DNA from: an uncultured Clostridia bacterium
GTDB taxonomy: Bacteria > Bacillota > Clostridia > Oscillospirales > Acutalibacteraceae
DNA length: 6,688 nt
NCBI GenBank assembly: GCA_947165615.1
Contig: CAMVBD010000080.1
Location: 1 to 6,688, forward strand
Direction: 5' to 3'
Shown here: positions 1-5,662 of the stretch, piece after piece
Layout: each line of letters begins with the position of its first letter
How positions within the stretch are numbered: the stretch's first letter is position 1
Made by a program: the position numbers and the translations under genes
Notes under the pieces: generated by a model
Told to the model about the DNA's origin: nothing
What the model saw: the letters and a program-made list of their open reading frames with translations, nothing else
The model's database searches: none

Positions 1-578
1 CAGTAGACGCACAGCACGTCCGTATGCTTTTGATTGATGACGGCGTCCACCGCGATGGCGGTCTTGCCCGTCTGGCGGTCGCCGATGATGAGCTCGCGCT
101 GGCCCCGTCCGATCGGGATCATGGAGTCAATGGCGAGAATGCCGGTCTCTAGGGGCGTGTCTACGGGGCGGCGGTCGATGATGGCGGGCGCAGGGCGCTC
201 CACCGGGTAAAAGCGTTTGGCCTCCAACGGCTTTTCGTCCAACGGGCGGCCGATGGGGTCGATAACGCGCCCGAGCAGTTCCTCCCCGACCGGGACCTCT
301 GCGACCCGGCCGGTGCCCTTTACGGTCTCGCCCGCGCCGACGCTGTCTCCGGCGTCCAGCAGCACCGCGCCGACGCCGTCCTCGGTCAGATCCAGCGCCA
401 TGCCGTACACGCCGCTGCCGAATTCCAAAAGTTCCCCGTACTTGCGTCCGGGCAGGTCTTTGACGTGCACGACGCCGTCGCCGACTCTGGCTACGGTCCC
501 TTTTTTGTAGATGACGGGCGCGGGGGCAAAGGCCTCGGTGCGCTCTTTTAAGAACGCGGAGATCTTTTGTTCGGTCAT
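1..578 (-). CDS. atpA: F1Fo-ATP synthase subunit alpha, 3'-truncated by window edge
   Basis: Alpha subunit of the F1 catalytic head, which pairs with beta in the alpha3beta3 hexamer on the cytoplasmic side. The first 192 residues are visible. Residues about 3-17 ([16 protein letters not shown]) match the N-terminal helix that normally binds the delta subunit. The beta-barrel domain follows (about 26-95), then [12 protein letters not shown] at 103-114, and then the nucleotide-binding domain with [20 protein letters not shown] from 151 and Walker A GDRQTGKT at 166-173. These positions are within a few residues of those in E. coli alpha, so the N-terminus is full length. The ATG at 576-578 overlaps the atpH stop as ATGA, suggesting translational coupling. 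A purine-rich AAAGGCGGTGG lies just upstream. The remaining roughly 310 residues lie outside the window, where gamma, beta and epsilon would be expected. Confidence 0.97.
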   Translation of the reverse strand, partial: MTEQKISAFLKERTEAFAPAPVIYKKGTVARVGDGVVHVKDLPGRKYGELLEFGSGVYGMALDLTEDGVGAVLLDAGDSVGAGETVKGTGRVAEVPVGEELLGRVIDPIGRPLDEKPLEAKRFYPVERPAPAIIDRRPVDTPLETGILAIDSMIPIGRGQRELIIGDRQTGKTAIAVDAVINQKHTDVLCVY

Positions 579-811
579 CCGTCCACCGCCTTTCCGCCGT
601 CAAAGGCGCGTTTTGCCTGCTCGACGCGCGTTCTGACCGTCATGTCGTAAACGGTCCCGTCCAGTTCCATGTAAAACCCGCCGATGACATCCGCGTCGTC
701 GACGCGGGTGATGTGCAGGTCCTCACCGAACCGGGCGTGTACGCGCTCGGAAAGATAGGTAAAGGTCTCGCTTCCCATGCCGGGCGAGACCGTGATCACA
801 CAGCTTTTCAT
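575..811 (-). CDS. atpH: ATP synthase delta subunit reduced to its C-terminal (OSCP) domain
   Basis: A 78-residue protein in the exact operon slot of delta, between b and alpha. Residues about 32-70, with VIGGFYMELDGTVYDMTVR and then RVEQAKRAF, fit the end of delta/OSCP (E. coli: [20 protein letters not shown], then LERLADVL). Residues 4-30 fit the beta-strand and helix that open the same domain. The usual delta is about 175-185 aa. The N-terminal six-helix bundle of about 100 residues, which caps F1 by binding the alpha N-termini, is absent. There is no room for it: the ATG follows the atpF stop after a single base, and GGGGGA lies 5 nt upstream of that ATG. The gene ends by an ATGA overlap with atpA. 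Family assignment rests on operon position plus C-terminal similarity. A frameshifted remnant is unlikely because no delta N-terminal sequence is seen upstream. Confidence 0.83.
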   Translation of the reverse strand: MKSCVITVSPGMGSETFTYLSERVHARFGEDLHITRVDDADVIGGFYMELDGTVYDMTVRTRVEQAKRAFDGGKAVDG

Positions 812-812
812 A

Positions 813-1304
813 TCAGTCCCCCAAATGCTTGAAGAACGCGTCGATCAGGCGGCGGTTGTCCTCGTCGGAGACTTCGCGTCCGAGGATCTTTTCCGACAGC
901 GCGACGGCGGTCTGCCCGATCTCGCGCTCGGCGCCCTCGAGAAGCTTTGCCTTTTCGGCCTCGGCTGCCCGCAGCGTTTCCTCGCGCAGGGCTTCGGCCT
1001 GCTTTTCGGCGGTTTTGCGCGCGTCGGCCACAACGGCGGCGGCGTCGGCGCCGGCCTGCTCCAAAAGACGGTCCTTTTCGGCCTCGGCGTCGGAAAGCAG
1101 GGCCTCATACTTCGTCTTTGCTTCCTCGGCCTCTTTTTTTGCGGATTCGGCGGCGGCCATGGCGGCGACCTCCTTTTCGCGGCGCGCGGCAAGGTACTTT
1201 TTGACAGGCTTGTACAACAGCGCCTTCGTGACGAAAAACAGGATCAGGATATTGATGATATTGATAATGACGTCCCCGAGCATTTCGGGCTTCAGAAGAT
1301 CCAT
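813..1304 (-). CDS. atpF: F1Fo-ATP synthase subunit b
   Basis: Peripheral-stalk subunit, 163 aa, the normal length. Residues about 10-30 form a single membrane anchor (DVIINIINILILFFVTKALL) followed by the family's typical YKPVKKYLAARREK. From about 37 to 145 the chain is one long Ala/Glu/Lys/Arg-rich helix that would form the right-handed coiled-coil dimer. The C-terminus (GREVSDEDNRRLIDAFFKHL) resembles the delta-binding end of other b subunits, so b itself does not look shortened to match the reduced delta. The start at 1304 is preferred over in-frame upstream codons because GGAGGGAG lies just ahead of it and the protein then opens like other b subunits. The gene lies 52 nt after atpE and 1 nt before atpH. 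Confidence 0.95.
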   Translation of the reverse strand: MDLLKPEMLGDVIINIINILILFFVTKALLYKPVKKYLAARREKEVAAMAAAESAKKEAEEAKTKYEALLSDAEAEKDRLLEQAGADAAAVVADARKTAEKQAEALREETLRAAEAEKAKLLEGAEREIGQTAVALSEKILGREVSDEDNRRLIDAFFKHLGD

Positions 1305-1330
1305 AAACTCCCTCCGATCGGTTTTCTGCG

Positions 1331-1346
1331 GCAGTCCGGTGACTGC
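1331..1346 (-). other. Intercistronic stem-loop between atpE and atpF
   Basis: A perfect 6-bp stem GCAGTC/GACTGC with a 4-nt loop (ACCG on the mRNA) lies in the 52-nt atpE-atpF gap, ahead of the atpF Shine-Dalgarno. It has no T tract, so it is not an intrinsic terminator. It may affect mRNA stability or processing. Confidence 0.5.
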
Positions 1347-1348
1347 AA

Positions 1349-1366
1349 GGCGGCGATCATGCCGCC
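1349..1366 (-). other. GC stem-loop spanning the atpE stop codon
   Basis: A perfect 6-bp stem GGCGGC (1349-1354) / GCCGCC (1361-1366) with a 6-nt loop holds part of the atpE stop codon (1357-1359). It lies 2 nt from the second stem-loop at 1331-1346, so the end of atpE carries a tandem pair of hairpins. Confidence 0.45.
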
Positions 1367-1584
1367 GGGCCGCCGGAGGTGGCGATGATGAGCGCGACGA
1401 CGAACGCGTAGATGGCGGTGGATTCAGCCAGGGCGCAGCCCAGAAGCAGAATGGTCTGGATCTTGCTGGCGGCCTCCGGCTGACGCGCGGCGGCGTCCAC
1501 GGCCTTGCTGGTGGCAAAGCACATACCGAAGCCGGCGCCCAGAGACGCGGCGAACATGATGATAGCGGCAGCGATGAAATTCAT
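1357..1584 (-). CDS. atpE: F1Fo-ATP synthase subunit c (rotor ring proteolipid)
   Basis: A 75-residue two-helix hairpin that oligomerises into the ion-carrying c-ring. Helix 1 spans about 3-30 with the Gly-rich packing stripe G16, G18 and G20 (C22 takes the next glycine place). The polar loop is A33-R34-Q35-P36-E37-A38. Helix 2 spans about 42-68 and carries the ion-binding carboxylate E54 followed by S55, T56 and Y59. The EST..Y pattern occurs in Na+-type rings such as Ilyobacter tartaricus. However, the helix-1 glutamine of that site (Q32 there) is M21 here, so specificity cannot be read off simply. GGAGGT 5 nt upstream supports the start. The gene lies 24 nt after atpB. Its stop codon is inside a stem-loop. 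Confidence 0.97.
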   Translation of the reverse strand: MNFIAAAIIMFAASLGAGFGMCFATSKAVDAAARQPEAASKIQTILLLGCALAESTAIYAFVVALIIATSGGPAA

Positions 1585-1608
1585 AAGATACCTCCGAAAT
1601 TTTTCGTT

Positions 1609-2523
1609 TTATGCTTCTTCCAGTTCCATCGCTTCATTGATGAAGGTCAGGGACAGCGTGACAAAGATGTAGATCTGAATGCCGGGGTGGGCCAGATTGA
1701 ACCACAGCCCCGCAATGGCGGGAAGTCCCGACGCGTAGCCGCCGAGGACGCCCTTTAACAGGTCCATGACGAGCATGCCGCCGAGCATGTTGCCGAACAG
1801 TCTTGCGCCCAGCGACACCGGGATGGAAATATCCGACACGGCTTTGAGAGGGATCATCAGCGGGCGCATGGCGGGCACCGCGCCGCCCATGTTTTTGAGC
1901 CGTCCGCCCACGCCGTTCTTTTTGATGCCGTAGACGTTCATGGACACAAAGGTCGTAAGGCCGAGGGCGAAGGTGAACGTGAGGTCCGACGTCGGCGCCC
2001 GAAGGCCGAAAAGCTCCGACAGCGCGCAGCCGAACATGTAAAGCGCGATGCTGAGCATAAAGGGCTGCAGCGCCTTCGGCTGATAGCCGTGGATGTTGCC
2101 CCGGACCATGTTGTCGATGAAGTCGACGACGGTTTCGAGCGCAAGCTGCGCGCCCTTCGGCTCGTCCACGCTGAATTTGCGAATCACGGTCAGACGCAGG
2201 ACGACCAGCAGGAGGATCAGGACGATCAGCACCCCCGCGCCCGTGAGCGTGGTCTTGGCAAGCGAAACGCCGAAGACGTCGACCCGCTCGCTGAACATTT
2301 CGAATGCGATGTGGAGTTTTCCGGTCTTGCCGGACAGGACCGTAATGAACAGTCCCACCAAAAACCAGCCGGAGACCAGCATGCCGAGAAAGGCGAATTT
2401 TTTGCCCTTGGGCTTTTTGCCGTTTTCATCGGGCGGTTTTTTGGCGTTTAAGATATAAAGGACCAGACAGGCCGCCAGCACGACCGCGGCGACGGCCGCC
2501 TCTATGATCTGCGTTTTTGTCAT
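1609..2523 (-). CDS. atpB: F1Fo-ATP synthase subunit a, with extra N-terminal hairpin
   Basis: Stator subunit forming the ion half-channels against the c-ring; 304 aa. Family landmarks are VFGVSLAKT opening the first canonical helix (83-112), PTSDLTFTFALGLTTF (177-192), the essential arginine R241 in IPVSLGARLFGNM, and the last helix with Q283 in HPGIQIYIFVTLSLTF. Ahead of these lie a hydrophobic segment (about 5-26), a Lys-rich linker (28-42) and a second hydrophobic segment (about 44-63). These are not part of the usual five-helix core, which is normally about 225-270 aa in total. The start at 2523 is chosen over the longer frame (to 2652) because GGGGAGA lies 8 nt upstream, the ATG overlaps the preceding stop as ATGA, and the longer N-terminus overlaps a well-formed membrane protein. 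Confidence 0.95.
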   Translation of the reverse strand: MTKTQIIEAAVAAVVLAACLVLYILNAKKPPDENGKKPKGKKFAFLGMLVSGWFLVGLFITVLSGKTGKLHIAFEMFSERVDVFGVSLAKTTLTGAGVLIVLILLLVVLRLTVIRKFSVDEPKGAQLALETVVDFIDNMVRGNIHGYQPKALQPFMLSIALYMFGCALSELFGLRAPTSDLTFTFALGLTTFVSMNVYGIKKNGVGGRLKNMGGAVPAMRPLMIPLKAVSDISIPVSLGARLFGNMLGGMLVMDLLKGVLGGYASGLPAIAGLWFNLAHPGIQIYIFVTLSLTFINEAMELEEA

Positions 2524-2798
2524 GAAACGTCTCTCCCCTTTCCTTGTTTCATACTGTAAACGGTAAAGATCAGCAGCGCCGGGAAAAAGCCGACCGCAAA
2601 GCCGATGGCGCCCGCCCAGATGAGCGCCCGGAAGACCTTGACGAGAAGCCACAGCGCAAAGGCGTAAAGCAGAAGTTTTACAAACAGCGCCAAAAGCATA
2701 GGCACGGGCTTTGAGCGGAAGACCGACCGGAACAGAACGACGTCCAGCGCGACCTGCAAAACGCCGAAAACGGCGGCCAGAACACCCATAACGTACAT
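2520..2798 (-). CDS. AtpI/AtpR-like small membrane protein, first gene of atp operon
   Basis: A 92-aa protein with three predicted membrane segments at about 1-22, 32-53 and 55-77, joined by short basic turns (FRSVFRSK at 23-30, KVFR near 53) and ending in a basic tail (MKQGKGRD). Position, size and hydrophobicity suit the small AtpI/AtpR-type proteins often encoded ahead of atpB, which are proposed to help c-ring assembly or ion supply. No specific family motif is recognised, so the function is inferred from context. The frame could open at 2837, but that ATG lies inside the -10 box of the operon promoter. The ATG at 2798 has AGGTGA just upstream and lies about 30 nt inside the expected transcript. 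The stop overlaps the atpB start (ATGA). Confidence 0.75.
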   Translation of the reverse strand: MYVMGVLAAVFGVLQVALDVVLFRSVFRSKPVPMLLALFVKLLLYAFALWLLVKVFRALIWAGAIGFAVGFFPALLIFTVYSMKQGKGRDVS

Positions 2799-2802
2799 GG
2801 AA

Positions 2803-2808
2803 TCACCT
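2803..2808 (-). promoter_or_regulatory. Ribosome binding site fixing the start of the first atp gene
   Basis: AGGTGA lies 4 nt before the ATG at 2798. It decides against the in-frame ATG at 2837, which lies within the -10 hexamer and could not be on the transcript. Confidence 0.7.
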
Positions 2809-2835
2809 AAAGAAAAGATAATAAAATATGCTATC

Positions 2836-2863
2836 ATTATAACGCAAATTTATAAAATTGCAA
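2836..2863 (-). promoter_or_regulatory. Sigma70-type promoter of the atp operon
   Basis: On the minus strand, -35 TTGCAA (2858-2863), a 16-nt AT-rich spacer and a perfect -10 TATAAT (2836-2841) point into the operon. Transcription would start near 2829, giving a leader of about 30 nt. This is the only close consensus match ahead of the operon. The -35 hexamer lies inside the operator-like sequence at 2858-2872. Confidence 0.75.
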
Positions 2864-2872
2864 GCGCTTTCG
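2858..2872. promoter_or_regulatory. CcpA/LacI-family operator-like site (cre-like)
   Basis: The 15 bases TTGCAAGCGCTTTCG fit the Gram-positive cre consensus WTGNAANCGNWNNCW at 9 of its 10 constrained positions; only the last W is missed. The core AAGCGCTT (2862-2869) is a perfect palindrome with the central CG typical of LacI/GalR-family operators. It covers the -35 box of the atp promoter, so binding would be expected to repress that promoter, and it lies about 75 nt upstream of the symporter promoter. The regulator itself is not in the window. The assignment is by motif only. Confidence 0.5.
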
Positions 2873-2946
2873 GATAACAATTTGTTTTTCCGGGCAAAGG
2901 ATTCCTTATCCAGGGAAAGGGATTTCGCGGATTTTGTTTTTTTGCG

Positions 2947-2975
2947 TTGCATTCGCCCGGGCGGTATGCTATGAT
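2947..2975 (+). promoter_or_regulatory. Promoter of the GPH symporter gene
   Basis: TTGCAT (2947-2952), a 17-nt spacer and TATGAT (2970-2975) form a good sigma70-type promoter 32 nt ahead of the start codon. The spacer holds the perfect 10-bp palindrome CGCCCGGGCG (2954-2963), which may be an operator or chance GC symmetry. The Shine-Dalgarno AGGAG (2995-2999) follows, 8 nt before the ATG. Confidence 0.65.
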
Positions 2976-3007
2976 AAAACCATCCGAACAAAAAAGGAGC
3001 GACCGGC

Positions 3008-4486
3008 ATGAAAAAGGCAAGCACCCTTCCCGAGCGGAAAAAGACGCTGACCCTCGGCAAAATGGCAGGCTACGGCATCGGCATTTTCGGCATTCAGATG
3101 ATGATCGGCATGATCAACACCTATCAGGTCCAGTTTTATTCCTCGTCCTTCGGCCTCAGCGACAAACAGCTCGTTATCTGCGCGGTGATCATCCTCGTCG
3201 CAAAGATCATCTCGTCCGTGGCGGACCCCATCATCGGCAACATCATCGACGGCGCGGACTTCGGCAAAAAGAAGCTTTCGCCCCTGTTCGCCGGCAAGAT
3301 GAAGCCGTTTGTGGCGATCAGCGTATTGCCGCTGGCGCTGATGACCTTTGTCATGTTCATCTTTATCCCCTTTAAATCCGACCTGCTGCGCTATGCCTAC
3401 ATCACGGTCACGACGGTGCTGTGGAACATCTTTATGAGTTTTGCGGACATTCCGAGTCAGGGGATGCTGGCGGTCCTGTCCCCCTCCAGCGAGGAGCGCA
3501 ATTCCGCCGCGGGCATTTCCAACATGCTCAAAAGCATCGGCCTTGTCGCCTGCAACGCCGTGGTGCCCGTGACCTGCATGCTGACCGGAAACGCCAACAT
3601 CGGCAATCTCGAGTATATGATCGCCGCCGGGATCATCGGCGTCGGCGGCATTCTGTTTGTGTCGATCATGCTCGGCACCAGCCGCGAGGTCATCCGCAGC
3701 CAGCCGCAGAAGATGAGCTTTAAGTCAATGTTCGTCGAAATGAAGGAGAACAAGCCCCTGCTTATCATCTTTCTCATCAATATGCTGGGCTTCGGCAGGA
3801 ATCTTGCCGTCACGCTCGGCGTACAGGCCGCAACCGTATTGTTCCAGCCCTTTACGATCCCCGGCACGTCCATCCGCCTCTCCGGCGAAAACCTGCCCGT
3901 CATCCTCGGCCTCGGCGCCATGGTGACGTCCACGCTTTCCATCGTCACGATCCCCATGGTCGCCAAAAAGATCGGCGTCAAGCGCTCGTTTTTGCTGTAC
4001 GGCGTGTACGGCGTCGTGTCGAGCGTGCTCGGCTATTTCCTGTTTTTGTTCCTGTTCGATCCGACCGACTCCGGCAAGAGTTTTTGGGTCGTGTTCGCGG
4101 TGCAGTTTATTACGAACTTTATGTTCGGCCCGCACGGCTTTGCGCCCATGGTCATGCTGACCGACGCCGTCGACTACAAGGAAATGACCACCGGAAAGCG
4201 CAACGAGGGCACGCAGTACGCGGTGCTCAGCCTCTCCATTAAACTCGCAAACGCCTTTTCGGTCGCCACCGGCGTGCTGATGGTGGGCATTGCCGGCTAT
4301 AACGCCGCCACGCCCTTTGCCGAGGTCGCCGCCTCCACCCGCAACATCATTATGGCGGCCTACTGGCTGGTGCCCGGTATCTGCGTCGGCCTTTCGATGA
4401 TCCCGATGCTGTTCTACAAACTCGACCGCCCCGAGATCCAGAAAAAACTGAGGGAATTCAACGCCGCCAGAAAACTGGAGGACTGA
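3008..4486 (+). CDS. GPH-family (MelB-type) cation:glycoside symporter
   Basis: A 492-aa, roughly 12-helix transporter of the glycoside-pentoside-hexuronide:cation symporter family within the major facilitator superfamily. Family landmarks are GYGIGIFGIQMM opening helix 1 (21-32), SVADPIIGNIIDGADFGKKK (70-89; D73 and D81 fit the conserved acidic residues of helix 2 and the following loop), ADIPSQGMLAVLSPSSEERN (146-165), and the second-half signature DAVDYKEMTTGKRNEGTQYA (386-405). The substrate cannot be read from sequence; glycosides, oligosaccharides or uronides are typical, taken up with H+ or Na+. It has its own promoter, AGGAG 8 nt before the ATG, and a terminator right after the stop, so it appears monocistronic. 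Length is within the usual 440-500 aa range. It is convergent with a GH2 glycosidase, which hints at a glycoside substrate. Confidence 0.9.
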   Translation: MKKASTLPERKKTLTLGKMAGYGIGIFGIQMMIGMINTYQVQFYSSSFGLSDKQLVICAVIILVAKIISSVADPIIGNIIDGADFGKKKLSPLFAGKMKPFVAISVLPLALMTFVMFIFIPFKSDLLRYAYITVTTVLWNIFMSFADIPSQGMLAVLSPSSEERNSAAGISNMLKSIGLVACNAVVPVTCMLTGNANIGNLEYMIAAGIIGVGGILFVSIMLGTSREVIRSQPQKMSFKSMFVEMKENKPLLIIFLINMLGFGRNLAVTLGVQAATVLFQPFTIPGTSIRLSGENLPVILGLGAMVTSTLSIVTIPMVAKKIGVKRSFLLYGVYGVVSSVLGYFLFLFLFDPTDSGKSFWVVFAVQFITNFMFGPHGFAPMVMLTDAVDYKEMTTGKRNEGTQYAVLSLSIKLANAFSVATGVLMVGIAGYNAATPFAEVAASTRNIIMAAYWLVPGICVGLSMIPMLFYKLDRPEIQKKLREFNAARKLED

Positions 4487-4501
4487 TCCCCAAAAACGAG
4501 A

Positions 4502-4533
4502 CCGCCCCGGCTTTGACCGGGGCGGCTTTTTTT
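4502..4533 (+). terminator. Intrinsic terminator after the symporter gene
   Basis: A perfect 9-bp GC stem CCGCCCCGG (4502-4510) / CCGGGGCGG (4517-4525) with loop CTTTGA is followed, after one C, by seven T residues (4527-4533). It lies 15 nt past the symporter stop. On the minus strand the same stem is followed by CTCGTTTTTGG, so it may also weakly stop transcripts of the convergent dockerin-protein gene. Confidence 0.92.
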
Positions 4534-4536
4534 GTA

Positions 4537-5637
4537 TTATCCCACAGGTTTGGGGATCCAGACCTTATAGGAGACCGTATAGTCCCGGCTGAACACGGTG
4601 ACCATGGTCACAGGGTCCAGCACCTCTAAGGTAAACGTCATTTCGTCCACGCCGTTCGGATCGACGCCCGCCCGAAACAGGTCGGAGTCCGTCACGGTGA
4701 AATTCGTTTTGGAGAACGTGCCGGGATAAACCGTGCGCGCCCAAAGGGTCCCGACGGACGCGCCGTCGATTCTGACGTTCCCGACGCTGAACAGCAGGGG
4801 CTTGTCGCCCTTGTTTTTGCAGGCGAGGTTCAGATGCAGGGCAGTGACGCGGGAATCGGCGTCGAGATCGACGTAGTTGTTCATGACGACGAACCGGAAC
4901 CCGGCTTCGTCCGTTTCCCACAAATACTCGAAATACGGGTATTCGTCGGGCATGTCGATCACGACCGTGCCGGGGACCTTAACGGTTTTTCTGCCGTCAT
5001 AGAGGGTCCTCGGGATCCCGCCGTCAACGTCATCGAGGTCGTAGACCTGCATAAAGAAGCCGAGGCTGTCGATGCGTCCGGGCAGGAAGGTGTACTCGTC
5101 GATCCAATGGTCCGCCAGCAGTAGGCTCCCTTCGGCGGTCTCATGCGGCGCGACGACGGGCAGCTCCAGATCGGACGCGTCCGGCAGATAGCCGTTGACC
5201 GAGGGCTCGCCGACAAGGACGTCGACCGTATGGTCCGTGCGGTTTTCGACCGTAAAATCGAAATAGGTCCCGGCAAAATCCTGTTCGATATGCGTCAAAA
5301 GAATCCGCACGCCCTGTTCGTCCAGCACCGTCAGCGGCAGATAGGGGTGATCGGAGATCATTTCCAGCCCCACCGCGGCGCGCAGGATAAGGCGGGCGTC
5401 GGCGGCGGTGATTTTGCCGTCGTTGTCCACGTCCGCAAGCAAAAAGTCATACGTCCAAGTTTCGGGCTTGTCGTCCAGTTCCACGGCCATGCGCAGAACG
5501 GTCCTGGCGTCGGCGGCGGTGACGCCGCCTTCATAGTCGATATTGCCGCGCAGGGTGACGATATCGGCGTTCACGGGCAGCAGAAACAGGGTAAAACAGA
5601 GGGCAAAGATCAAAAGCAGGGCGACGTTCCGTTTCAT
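4537..5637 (-). CDS. Secreted protein with N-terminal dockerin-like repeats and two related beta-rich domains
   Basis: A 366-aa protein. Residues 1-24 form a Sec signal peptide (basic MKRN, hydrophobic core, VNA before the likely cut) with no lipobox. Two dockerin-type F-hand repeats follow. In the first (about 31-54) Ca2+ ligand positions are N32, D34, E36 and D43. In the second (about 69-92) they are D69, D71, D73 and D80, and the repeat ends AADARLILRAAVGLE. Residues about 108-222 and 246-360 look like two copies of one beta-sandwich-like domain: each has a polar strand ending in an ING/VNG- or IDG-like turn, a V.P segment and then F.(L/M).V.D. No catalytic motif is recognised. The start at 5637 is chosen because the signal peptide begins there and AAGGAGG lies 9 nt upstream. 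It follows the GH2 gene by 25 nt and is probably co-transcribed. Confidence 0.8.
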   Translation of the reverse strand: MKRNVALLLIFALCFTLFLLPVNADIVTLRGNIDYEGGVTAADARTVLRMAVELDDKPETWTYDFLLADVDNDGKITAADARLILRAAVGLEMISDHPYLPLTVLDEQGVRILLTHIEQDFAGTYFDFTVENRTDHTVDVLVGEPSVNGYLPDASDLELPVVAPHETAEGSLLLADHWIDEYTFLPGRIDSLGFFMQVYDLDDVDGGIPRTLYDGRKTVKVPGTVVIDMPDEYPYFEYLWETDEAGFRFVVMNNYVDLDADSRVTALHLNLACKNKGDKPLLFSVGNVRIDGASVGTLWARTVYPGTFSKTNFTVTDSDLFRAGVDPNGVDEMTFTLEVLDPVTMVTVFSRDYTVSYKVWIPKPVG

Positions 5638-5662
5638 TCTGACGGTCCTCCTTGTTTTCGGC

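Noticed and set aside
127..603. Minus-strand 158-codon frame overlapping atpA and the end of atpH
   Set aside because: Its Arg/Gly-rich translation is an out-of-frame reading of atpA, whose real frame holds GDRQTGKT and other family motifs.
829..1758. Long plus-strand reading frame (309 codons) opposite atpF, atpE and the end of atpB
   Set aside because: It is antisense to three firmly identified genes, has Ser/Arg/Ala-rich low-complexity composition typical of a shadow frame in GC-rich DNA, and shows no recognisable domain.
2520..2837. Longer version of the first atp gene starting at the ATG near 2837
   Set aside because: That ATG lies within the TATAAT box of the operon promoter and has no Shine-Dalgarno; the ATG at 2798 has AGGTGA upstream.
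2871..2883. CGGATAACAATTT, identical to part of the E. coli lac operator region
   Set aside because: Only the right half matches; the left half does not, and no other lac or vector sequence surrounds it. A chance or distant LacI-family resemblance is more likely than vector contamination.
2897..2907. Small palindrome AAGGATTCCTT in the divergent promoter region
   Set aside because: Five-base arms are too short to support an operator call, and it does not overlap either promoter's core elements.
2803..3060. Minus-strand 85-codon frame across the divergent promoter region
   Set aside because: It overlaps both promoters and the start of the symporter gene, has no ribosome binding site, and has skewed composition.
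3457..3981. Minus-strand 174-codon frame inside the symporter gene
   Set aside because: Antisense to a well-supported transporter; no promoter, Shine-Dalgarno or domain supports it.
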